Below the pieces are notes generated by a model. That model did no database searches. It was not told the DNA's origin and saw only the letters and a program-made list of their open reading frames with translations. From Micromonospora sp. DSM 45708 (GTDB lineage Bacteria; Actinomycetota; Actinomycetes; Mycobacteriales; Micromonosporaceae), in NCBI RefSeq assembly GCF_039566955.1, contig NZ_CP154796.1, forward strand, positions 6,014,001 to 6,078,000: 64,000 bases of DNA. The letters run 5' to 3'. Positions 53,561-60,211 of the stretch are shown here, in pieces. A program made the position numbers and the translations under genes. Position 1 is the first letter of the stretch, and the number at the start of each line of letters is the position of its first letter.

Positions 53561-53824
53561 GTGCCCCAGGAGCAACAGCCGCGGCCGGAGCCGCTCGACC
53601 CGCCGATGGTGCCGTTCGCCGTCGCCGGGCTGATCGCCTGGGCGGTGGCCGGCCTGGTGCTGCTGATCTTCTGCCGCGGTTGGCTCACCGCGCACGGCCA
53701 CCAGAACTGGCTCTGGACCTGCCTCGCCGGTTTTCTGTGGGGCTTTCCCGGGCTGGCCACGATGATGCGGCACGACGCCAACCGGCGTCGCCGTCGGGCG
53801 GCGGTCGCCGAGCGTCAGCGCTGA
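53561..53824 (+). CDS. DUF2530 membrane protein
   Basis: An 87-residue actinobacterial protein. PEPLDPPMVPFAVAGLIAWAVAGLVLLIF gives helix 1, and QNWLWTCLAGFLWGFPGLATMMRHDANRRRRR gives helix 2 and a basic cytoplasmic tail. This is the DUF2530 pattern; the function is unknown. GTG 53561 has no ribosome site and follows TACGCT by six bases. It converges with the DUF3027 gene, with only a 4-bp gap. Confidence 0.88.
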   Translation: MPQEQQPRPEPLDPPMVPFAVAGLIAWAVAGLVLLIFCRGWLTAHGHQNWLWTCLAGFLWGFPGLATMMRHDANRRRRRAAVAERQR

Positions 53825-53828
53825 CCGG

Positions 53829-54668
53829 TCAGGAGTGCGCGTACGGCTCCGCCGGCTCGGCCGCCTCCACGACACCGGGGGCCCGGCCGACCGGCATCGC
53901 CTCGACCGCGCTGTCGTCGTAGATGGTGGGCAGCTCGGCGACCGGCGTCTCGGCGGTGTCGACAAGCGTCTCCGAGTGCGCGCCGCAGCCGTGGTCGGCG
54001 CTCACCACGCGCCCGTCGTCCGGGGCGAAGAAGTTGCCGCACGCCCCGAAGGCCTGCCGCAGCGAGCCGGCCAGCGGCAGGTAGAAGCCGCAGGTGCCGC
54101 AGCGGGCGGCGGCCGGCGCGGCGGCCGAGATGGCGGCGTCCGGCCCGTGGTCGCCGTCGTACCACCGCTGGGCGGTCTCCGCGCGCCCCTCCCGGGACAG
54201 CACCCGGGCCCGGCCGAGGCCCAGCTCCCAGGCGGTCTCCTCCACGGCCGGGTCGTCGGAGAGCAGGTAGCCGGGGGCGAGCCGCTCGTCGTCGGCCGGG
54301 GTGGGCAGCAGGTCGCCCGGACCCAGGTCGCCCGGCTTGAGCCGCTCCTGCCAGGGCAGCCAGCCGGGGGCGAGCATCGCGTCCGGCCCGGGCAGCAGCA
54401 CCGTCTCGCAGATGGTGACGTGCTTGCTGCGCGGCACGCGGGTCACCGTGACGGCCCAGCGCCAGCCGCGGTAACCGGCCATCCGGCAGTCGAAGTAGTG
54501 GGTGACGACCCGGTCGCCCTCGGCGACGGCCTGGAGGTGGTCGCCGACGTCGGTCGGCTCCACCTCGGTGATGGCGTCGCGGGCCACCTCGACGGCGGCG
54601 GCGCAGACCTGGTCGAGCCGGGGAGCGCGGGCAGAGGCGGGCCTGGTCACCTGTCCATTGTTCCCCAT
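53829..54668 (-). CDS. DUF3027 protein
   Basis: A 279-residue actinobacterial protein of unknown function. The N-terminal part (DQVCAAAVEVARDAITEVEPTDVGDHLQAVAEGDRVVTHYFDC, then GYRGWRWAVTVTRVPRSKHVTICETVLLPG) is the DUF3027 core. The C-terminal part has a zinc-ribbon-like group RCGTCGFYLPL, then FGACGNFFAPDDGRVVSADHGCGAHSE. The start is uncertain: ATG 54668 and GTG 54650 are both in frame and neither has a good ribosome site. It is divergent from the MFS gene at 54.7 kb. Confidence 0.9.
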   Translation of the reverse strand: MGNNGQVTRPASARAPRLDQVCAAAVEVARDAITEVEPTDVGDHLQAVAEGDRVVTHYFDCRMAGYRGWRWAVTVTRVPRSKHVTICETVLLPGPDAMLAPGWLPWQERLKPGDLGPGDLLPTPADDERLAPGYLLSDDPAVEETAWELGLGRARVLSREGRAETAQRWYDGDHGPDAAISAAAPAAARCGTCGFYLPLAGSLRQAFGACGNFFAPDDGRVVSADHGCGAHSETLVDTAETPVAELPTIYDDSAVEAMPVGRAPGVVEAAEPAEPYAHS

Positions 54669-54733
54669 GCCCGTCGGCGGGTTCTCTCCGGGTGAGGCGG
54701 CACGCGTGGAGCAGATGGGCGAGGATGGGACAC

Positions 54734-56428
54734 ATGGCGCTGTCCTCCCGCTCCGGCCGCTCCTTCCTCGGGCGGACCGTGGGCACCGGAATCCGCGCCA
54801 CCCGGCTGCTGCTGCGGGGGTCACTGCACGGCGGGCGCTGGATGACCCGCCGGGCCGGCACCGCCCGGGCCCGCAGCGCCGGCAACGAAGTGGGCATGGT
54901 CCGCCTGTTCGACCTGCACGCGCTCTCCTGCGCCGGCGACACGTTGATCGCCATCGGCCTGGCCGGGACGATCTTCTTCGACGTGCCGCTGGGTGAGGCG
55001 CGCAACAAGGTCGCGCTCTACCTGCTGGTGACCATGGTCCCGTTCGCCATGCTGGCACCGGTGGTCGGCCCGCTGCTCGACCACTTCCGCCACGGCCGGC
55101 GGTACGCGCTGGCCACCACCATGCTCGGCCGGGCGTTCCTGGCCTGGCTGATCTCCGACTACATGGGCGGGCTCGGGCTCTACCCGGCGGCGTTCGGGGT
55201 GCTCGCCCTCTCCCGCGCCTACGGGGTGGCCCGGTCGGCGGCGGTGCCCCGGCTGCTCCCCGCCGGGTTGGGGTTGTCCCAGGTCGGGGCGCGGGCCAGC
55301 GTCTACGGCACGGTGGCCGGCGCGCTGGTCGCCCCGATCGGGTTGGCCGCGTTCTGGTTCGGGCCGCAGTGGCCGCTCCGGGTCGCCACGGTGATCTTCC
55401 TGATCGGCATGGTCGTCTCGCTCCGGCTGCCGCCGAAGGCCGACTCGGAGCCGCCGGAGCGGATGCCGCACCCGCTGCGGGCGATGCGCCGCCGCGACGG
55501 TGAGCGCCCGCTGGGCCGGGGCCGCCCCGCCGGCCGTCTGGTGATCGCCACGTTGATCGGGGCCGCGGCGCTGCGCGGGATCTACGGCTTCCTGTTGCTC
55601 TTCCTCGCCTTCGCGATCAAGGCCGGCGACCTGACCACCGACTTCTTCGGCCGCGAGTTGGGCGCCCAGGCCGCGCTGGGCCTGGTCGGCGGCGCGCTGG
55701 CGGTGGGCACGTTCCTGGCCACCGCGCTCGGCACCCGGCTGCGCATCCACCGGCCGACCGCGATCCAGTCCAGCGGCACGATCATCGTGGCCGGCGTGGC
55801 GCTGCTCGCCGCGATCATGTTCTCCCTGCCCATGGTGGCGCTGCTCTGCCTGGTGGCGGCGCTGATGAGCGGGATCGCCAAGCTGGCGGTGGACGCCTCG
55901 ATCCAGGAGCGGATCCCGGAGCGGCTGCGGGCCAGTTCCTTCGCGCACTCGGAAACCGCGCTGATGCTCGCGTTCGTGGCCGGCGGCGGGCTCGGGCTGG
56001 TGCCGTTCACCGGCCTGGTCGGGGTGGCGGTCGCCGCCGGCGTGGCCGCGCTGGTGGCCGTACGCGGTGTGCTGGCCGCCGGCCGGCTGCGCGGCGAGCA
56101 CCTGGTCGGCCGCCCATTGGGCGACGACGAGCTGACCAGTGGCCGCCCATTGAGCGACGACGAGCTGACCAGTGGCCGCCCATTGAGCGACGACGAGCCG
56201 ACCAGTTCCCGCCCGCTCGGCGACGACGAGCCGGCGATGCCGCCGGTCACCTCGTTCGACGACCCGGCGCCCACCTCACCGGCGCCGCAGCGGGTCGACA
56301 CGCCCCCACCGGACGACGACGCGCTCGCTCCGCCCGGCTTCCACATCTACCGCCCCTCCTCGTCGGTCGGCGGACCCGGGACGGCGGAGGACGAGAAGCG
56401 GCGCGACCCCCGGGGGCCGGTGGCGTGA
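54734..56428 (+). CDS. MFS-type membrane protein with repetitive acidic tail
   Basis: A 564-residue major-facilitator-like protein. A basic N-terminal segment (residues 1-50) precedes about twelve helices. Landmarks are VVGPLLDHFRHGRRYALATTMLGRAFLAWLIS and MSGIAKLAVDASIQERIPERLRASSFAHSETALML. The cytoplasmic C-terminal 100 residues contain an 11-residue acidic repeat (GRPLSDDELTS) four times, then a Pro/Asp-rich part ending with GFHIYRPSS. ATG 54734 has GAGG at about nine bases. Its stop overlaps the start of mqnB (GTGA). The substrate is unknown. Confidence 0.9.
   Translation: MALSSRSGRSFLGRTVGTGIRATRLLLRGSLHGGRWMTRRAGTARARSAGNEVGMVRLFDLHALSCAGDTLIAIGLAGTIFFDVPLGEARNKVALYLLVTMVPFAMLAPVVGPLLDHFRHGRRYALATTMLGRAFLAWLISDYMGGLGLYPAAFGVLALSRAYGVARSAAVPRLLPAGLGLSQVGARASVYGTVAGALVAPIGLAAFWFGPQWPLRVATVIFLIGMVVSLRLPPKADSEPPERMPHPLRAMRRRDGERPLGRGRPAGRLVIATLIGAAALRGIYGFLLLFLAFAIKAGDLTTDFFGRELGAQAALGLVGGALAVGTFLATALGTRLRIHRPTAIQSSGTIIVAGVALLAAIMFSLPMVALLCLVAALMSGIAKLAVDASIQERIPERLRASSFAHSETALMLAFVAGGGLGLVPFTGLVGVAVAAGVAALVAVRGVLAAGRLRGEHLVGRPLGDDELTSGRPLSDDELTSGRPLSDDEPTSSRPLGDDEPAMPPVTSFDDPAPTSPAPQRVDTPPPDDDALAPPGFHIYRPSSSVGGPGTAEDEKRRDPRGPVA
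56108..56239 (+). repeat. 33-bp in-frame tandem repeat, four copies
   Basis: Units start at 56108, 56141, 56174 and 56207 and encode GRPLGDDELTS, GRPLSDDELTS, GRPLSDDEPTS and SRPLGDDEPAM in the tail of the MFS protein. The middle two are almost identical at DNA level, suggesting recent slippage. Confidence 0.9.
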
Positions 56429-57081
56429 GCGGTCTGCTGGTGGTCACCGCGGTGCCCGCGGAGGCCGAGGCGGTCCGCGCCGGCCTCACCGACCCGAGCG
56501 TGACGGTACGACCGCTCGGCGTCGGCCCGGCCGTCGCCGCTGCCGCCACCGCGCGCCTGCTGGCGCTGGCCGAGGCGGCCGGCCGGCCGTACCGGGCGGT
56601 GGTCAGCGCCGGCATCGCCGGCGGATTCGTCGACCGGGTGGCGGTCGGCGGCACCGTGCTGGCCGACCGCAGCGTCGCCGCCGACCTCGGTGCCGAGTCG
56701 CCGACCGGTTTCATCCCGGTCGAGGAGCTGGGCATGGCGCCCGAGCTGCTGGGCGGCGGCCGGACCGTGCCCGCCGACCCGACCCTGCTGGAGGCGCTGC
56801 GCGCCGCGCTGCCCACGGCCACCGTCGGCACCGTGCTCACGGTCAGCACCGTGACCGGCACCGCCGCCGGCACCGCCGCGCTCACCGACCGGCACCCGGA
56901 CGCCGTGGCCGAGGCCATGGAGGGGTACGGCGTCGCCGTGGCCGCCGCCCAGGCCGGCGTACCCTTCGCCGAGCTGCGCACCATCTCGAACCCGATCGGT
57001 CCCCGCGACCGCGGCGCGTGGCGCATGCGCGAGGCGTTCGCCGCGCTCACCACCGCCGCGGCGGCTCTCCACCGGCGGTGA
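56425..57081 (+). CDS. mqnB: Futalosine hydrolase
   Basis: A 218-residue nucleoside phosphorylase fold enzyme. VVTAVPAEAEAVRAGL, VSAGIAGGFVDRVAVGGTVLADRSVAADLG, then the catalytic and ribose-binding AEAMEGYGVAVAAAQAGVPFAELRTISNPIG fit futalosine hydrolases, which release hypoxanthine from futalosine in the alternative menaquinone pathway. GTG 56425 overlaps the MFS stop (GTGA). The mqnD gene lies 1.3 kb on, across a minus-strand gene. Its last 35 bp overlap that convergent gene. Confidence 0.93.
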   Translation: MSGLLVVTAVPAEAEAVRAGLTDPSVTVRPLGVGPAVAAAATARLLALAEAAGRPYRAVVSAGIAGGFVDRVAVGGTVLADRSVAADLGAESPTGFIPVEELGMAPELLGGGRTVPADPTLLEALRAALPTATVGTVLTVSTVTGTAAGTAALTDRHPDAVAEAMEGYGVAVAAAQAGVPFAELRTISNPIGPRDRGAWRMREAFAALTTAAAALHRR

Positions 57082-57925
57082 GGTCGAACCGCATGACCGC
57101 CGCGTCCCTCGACTCGACCCGGAAGCCGCAGCGGTGCAGCAGGCACGTTCCGGTCCCGTCGGTGACGGCGTACGCCGACGGCACGTCACGCCGGGCCATC
57201 TCGGCGGTCAGCGCGGCCACCAGCCGCCGGCCGACGCCGAGAAGCCGGTACGCCGGCGCGACCAGCACCCCGTCCAGCACGAGGTGGTGCCGGCCCGGCA
57301 ACGGGTACCCGATGAGCAGTTCGTCGCTGCGCTCGTGCGCGCGCAGTTCGCCGACCAGTTCGCCGTCCGGCAGCTCGGCGACGAAGCGCCAGGACGTCGC
57401 CGGCACCGCCGGGTCGAGGTGCCGCCGGATCCGACACTCCCGGCGCACCCGTGCCCGGTCGCGGTCGCGGTCCCGGTGCCCGCGGTCGAGGCGATAGGTC
57501 ACCGCCGGCAGCGCCGACCCGTAACCGGAGAGGCCCGGGACGTGTGCCCACCAGGCCCCCGGCCAGTCCTTCGGCTCGCGGACCTCCCGGGCGTCCAGGT
57601 GCGCCGGGCAGTGCCGCCCCGCCGCGTCCCGTAGCTGCCGCGGCGTCACCGGCGGTCCCTGTCCCGCGGTCGGCGGCGGCACGATGACGATCCGTCCGCC
57701 CGCTGCCGTGGCCAGCCGTTCGACGGTGCGGAAACTCGGCCCCGCCGACCTTCCGCACTCGATCCGGGAGACGGTTGTCTGCGGCACTCCCGACCGGGCG
57801 GCGAGCTCACGTTGGCTGAGGTCGGCCGCCCGGCGCAGCGCCCGCAGCGTCGCCCCCAGGTCGGTCGGCGGCAGCTCCAGGGGCGGTCCGGCGTCGGTCA
57901 CCAGGCCATGGTCGACCCTCGTCAC
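57047..57925 (-). CDS. HTH (XRE) - GNAT fusion protein
   Basis: A 292-residue two-domain protein. Residues 20-80 are a Cro/C1-type helix-turn-helix (LRALRRAADLSQRELAARSGVPQTTVSRIECGRSAGPSFRTVERLATAAGG). Residues 165-285 look like an N-acetyltransferase: WRFVAELPDGELVGELRAHE, VLDGVLVAPAYRLLGVGRRLVAALTAEMAR (acetyl-CoA loop) and DGTGTCLLHRCGFRVESRD. GTG 57925 has GGAGGACGGC directly before it; GTG 57901 is an alternative. The combination suggests a regulator that also acetylates something. Its 3' end overlaps mqnB by 35 bp. Confidence 0.85.
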   Translation of the reverse strand: MTRVDHGLVTDAGPPLELPPTDLGATLRALRRAADLSQRELAARSGVPQTTVSRIECGRSAGPSFRTVERLATAAGGRIVIVPPPTAGQGPPVTPRQLRDAAGRHCPAHLDAREVREPKDWPGAWWAHVPGLSGYGSALPAVTYRLDRGHRDRDRDRARVRRECRIRRHLDPAVPATSWRFVAELPDGELVGELRAHERSDELLIGYPLPGRHHLVLDGVLVAPAYRLLGVGRRLVAALTAEMARRDVPSAYAVTDGTGTCLLHRCGFRVESRDAAVMRFDLTAGGEPPRRW

Positions 57926-58075
57926 GCCGTCCTCCACCCCGCAGCATCCTCCTGTGGACAACCCTGTGGAAAAGCCGCTCTGCTGGGGACGGGGCCCCCT
58001 CCCGATGCCCTGCAAACCTGAGGGCGCGGGTGAGTCACACCTCCCGCGCCGGCGGTGCACGGCCGGCGGGACCTG

Positions 58076-58138
58076 CACGGCGCCGGCGTGGTGGATCTCG
58101 TCGAGGATGACCAGCGTCCCCCGGGTCGTGGTGCGGGA
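58076..58138 (-). pseudogene. DEAH-helicase motif II remnant
   Basis: About 20 codons reading TTTRGTLVILDEIHHAG match the Walker B region of a DEAD/DEAH helicase, but no other helicase motif is found on either side and the frame then runs into unrelated sequence. Probably a decayed gene fragment; chance similarity is possible. Confidence 0.35.
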
Positions 58139-58332
58139 CCGGGACGGCGAGGGCGGGCCTTCGTCGCCGTGGGTGAACGGTTGGGTCCGACGGCCGACCC
58201 GTTCTCGCCATCAAGTTCGTAGGGCCGGCGAACGACCACTCCGCCACCCGGGAGCGAGCGAATCCGCCACCCCCGGGACCGAGCGGGTCACACCGGCCGG
58301 GCCGGGGTGGGGGACGGCACGGCGGGCGGGGT

Positions 58333-58338
58333 TACGGT
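58333..58338 (+). promoter_or_regulatory. -10 box of leaderless mqnD gene
   Basis: TACGGT ends six bases before GTG 58345. Confidence 0.6.
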
Positions 58339-58344
58339 GGTCGG

Positions 58345-59175
58345 GTGGCGCTCTCCCTGGCGATCTCCCCCTGCCCCAACGACACGTTCGTCTTCGACGC
58401 CCTGGTGCACGGCCGGGTGGCCGGTGCCCCGCCGGTCGAGGTGACCTACGCGGACGTGGACGTGACCAACACGGCCGCCGAGCGGGGGGCGTTCGACCTG
58501 GTGAAGGTGAGCTACGCGGCGCTGCCGTGGCTGCTCGACGACTACCACCTGTTGCCCTGCGGCGGCGCGCTGGGCCGGGGGTGCGGCCCGCTGGTGCTCA
58601 CCCGGGGCGACCGGGCCGACCTGTCCGGCGCGACGGTGGCGGTGCCCGGCGAGCGGACCACGGCGTACCTGCTGTTCCGGCTCTGGGCGGCGGACCAGGC
58701 GCCGGCGCGGATCGAGGTGGTGCCGTTCCACGAGATCATGCCGGGCGTGGCGGCCGGCCGGTACGACGCCGGCCTGGTGATCCACGAGGCCCGCTTCACG
58801 TACCCGCGCCACGGGCTGACCGCGCTGGTCGACCTGGGCGAATGGTGGGAGGGCGACACCGGGCTGCCGATCCCGCTCGGCGCGATCCTGGCCCGCCGTG
58901 GCGCGGTCGACCCGGTCGAGGCCGCCGCCTGGATCCGGGAGTCGGTGCAGCAGGCCTGGGCCGACCCGGAGGCCAGCCGTGGATACGTCCTGGCGCACGC
59001 GCAGGAGATGGAGCCCGACGTGGTGGACCGGCACATCGGCCTCTACGTCAACGAGTTCACCGCCGACCTGGGTGAGGCCGGCTTCGCCGCCGTGGAGGCG
59101 CTGCTGGGCCGGGCCGCCGACGCCGGGCTCGTCCCTCAGACCTCCAGCTCGCGCGCCACCGCGTGGACCAACTGA
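58345..59175 (+). CDS. mqnD: 1,4-dihydroxy-6-naphthoate synthase
   Basis: A 276-residue enzyme of the futalosine menaquinone pathway with a periplasmic-binding-protein fold. SLAISPCPNDTFVFDALVHGRV (about 4-25), DVDVTNTAAERGAFDLVKVSYAALPWLLDDYHLLPCGGALGRGCGPLV and DLGEWWEGDTGLPIPLGAILARR are the family hallmarks. It acts on cyclic dehypoxanthinyl futalosine. GTG 58345 has no ribosome site but follows TACGGT by six bases. Its last 40 bp overlap the convergent cold-shock gene. Confidence 0.95.
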   Translation: MALSLAISPCPNDTFVFDALVHGRVAGAPPVEVTYADVDVTNTAAERGAFDLVKVSYAALPWLLDDYHLLPCGGALGRGCGPLVLTRGDRADLSGATVAVPGERTTAYLLFRLWAADQAPARIEVVPFHEIMPGVAAGRYDAGLVIHEARFTYPRHGLTALVDLGEWWEGDTGLPIPLGAILARRGAVDPVEAAAWIRESVQQAWADPEASRGYVLAHAQEMEPDVVDRHIGLYVNEFTADLGEAGFAAVEALLGRAADAGLVPQTSSSRATAWTN

Positions 59176-59522
59176 GCGATCTTCTGCGCGGCCTTGCGAT
59201 CCGGGAAGCGCCCCCGGCGCAGATCCGGCTGGACCTTGGCCTCCAGCACCTTGATCATGTCCTCGACCAGGCCGTGCAGTTCCTCGGCCGGCCGGCGACG
59301 CAGCTCCGCCACGGACGGCGGCGCCTCCAGCAGCTTCACGCCCATGGCCTGGGCGCCCCGCCGGCTGTCCACCACGCTGAAATCGACCCGCTGGCCACCC
59401 TTCAGGTCGGCGACACCCGCCGGTAGCGCGCCCTTGGGCAGGAACACGTCGCCACCCTCGTCACTGGTGACGAACCCGTATCCCTTGGCCGCGTCGTACC
59501 ACTTCACTCGACCCGTCGGCAC
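59136..59522 (-). CDS. Cold-shock-domain protein with helical C-terminus
   Basis: A 128-residue protein. Residues 1-65 are a cold-shock domain with RNA-binding motif KGYGFVTSDEGGDVFLPKGAL and KWYDAAKGYGF. Residues 66-128 are a charged helical extension (APPSVAELRRRPAEELHGLVEDMIKVLEAKVQPDLRRGRFPDRKAAQKIAQLVHAVARELEV). The extension resembles that of mycobacterial CspB. Such proteins chaperone RNA. GTG 59522 has only a weak ribosome site. It overlaps mqnD by 40 bp at the 3' end. Confidence 0.92.
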   Translation of the reverse strand: MPTGRVKWYDAAKGYGFVTSDEGGDVFLPKGALPAGVADLKGGQRVDFSVVDSRRGAQAMGVKLLEAPPSVAELRRRPAEELHGLVEDMIKVLEAKVQPDLRRGRFPDRKAAQKIAQLVHAVARELEV

Positions 59523-59550
59523 CTGTCGAACCCCGCTCCACTCGAACCGT

Positions 59551-60174
59551 CTACCCCTCCAAGGCTAGCCCGATGATCCGGTCCACCGCCGCCGGGAATC
59601 CGCCGAGATCATCGAGCACCAGTTCCGCCCCGGCCGCGCTCAACTCGTCCGCCGAGCAAGGGCCCGTTGCCACTCCCACGCCTGGGATTCCCGCCGCCCG
59701 CGCAGCCGCCATGTCGGCCACGTGGTCGCCCACGTAGAGCGTCGCGCCGTGCTCCCGCAGCGCGGTCGCCTTCTGCTCGGCGAACAGGTCGCCGGCCAGC
59801 TCGTCGACCGCCAGGTCGAGGTGGTCCAGGTGCAGCTTCGCCAGCCGGCCGATCTTCGAGGTCACCACCATCACCCGGCCACCGCGCTCGTGCACCGCGC
59901 GTACCGCGGCCTCCGCGCCCGGCATCGGCACCGTCGGCGTGATCGCGTACGCGGGATACAGCTCGCGGTAGAGCGTCACCGCCTCCTCGATCCGCTCCGG
60001 CGGGAACCAGTGCGCCAGCTCGGTACGCAGCGGCGGGCCCAGCCGGGACACCGCCAGTTCCGCGTCCACCGGCACGCCGGTGCGCTCGGTCAACGCGCGG
60101 TAGGCGGCGGCGATCCCGGGACGGGAGTCGACCAGGGTCATGTCGAGGTCGAAGCCGACCATCAGCAGAGACAT
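59551..60174 (-). CDS. HAD-superfamily hydrolase (phosphoglycolate-phosphatase-like)
   Basis: A 207-residue HAD hydrolase. Motif I is VGFDLDMTLVDSRPGI (Asp nucleophile), motif II is VMVVTSKIGRL, the Lys is in LFAEQKATALREH, and motif IV is LYVGDHVADMAAARAAGI. The small helical cap is of the Gph type. The substrate is unknown. ATG 60174 follows TAGGTT by six bases without a ribosome site. It is divergent from the helicase-associated gene across 37 bp. Confidence 0.93.
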   Translation of the reverse strand: MSLLMVGFDLDMTLVDSRPGIAAAYRALTERTGVPVDAELAVSRLGPPLRTELAHWFPPERIEEAVTLYRELYPAYAITPTVPMPGAEAAVRAVHERGGRVMVVTSKIGRLAKLHLDHLDLAVDELAGDLFAEQKATALREHGATLYVGDHVADMAAARAAGIPGVGVATGPCSADELSAAGAELVLDDLGGFPAAVDRIIGLALEG

Positions 60175-60180
60175 GCCGAG

Positions 60181-60186
60181 AACCTA
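60181..60186 (-). promoter_or_regulatory. -10 box of leaderless HAD gene
   Basis: TAGGTT on the minus strand ends six bases before ATG 60174. On the + strand a TAGCGT lies just beyond, for the divergent gene, so the two promoters practically abut. Confidence 0.55.
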
Positions 60187-60211
60187 CCCAGCGGGCTAGC
60201 GTGGTACGACG

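Larger units (their letters stand above)
57926..58344. other. 419-bp gap with DnaA-box-like pair and possible helicase remnant
   Basis: This is the longest gap without a gene. TGTGGACAA (57953-57961) matches a perfect actinobacterial DnaA box in reverse, and TGTGGAAAA (57965-57973) a near-box 12 bp on. At about 58076-58138, minus strand, one frame reads RGTLVILDEIHHAG. The right end carries the leaderless promoter of mqnD. Nothing else was identified. Confidence 0.6.

Noticed and set aside
57922..58239. 105-codon minus-strand frame in the gap before mqnD
   Set aside because: Low-complexity Arg/Pro sequence without start signal; only the helicase-like fragment in another frame is notable.
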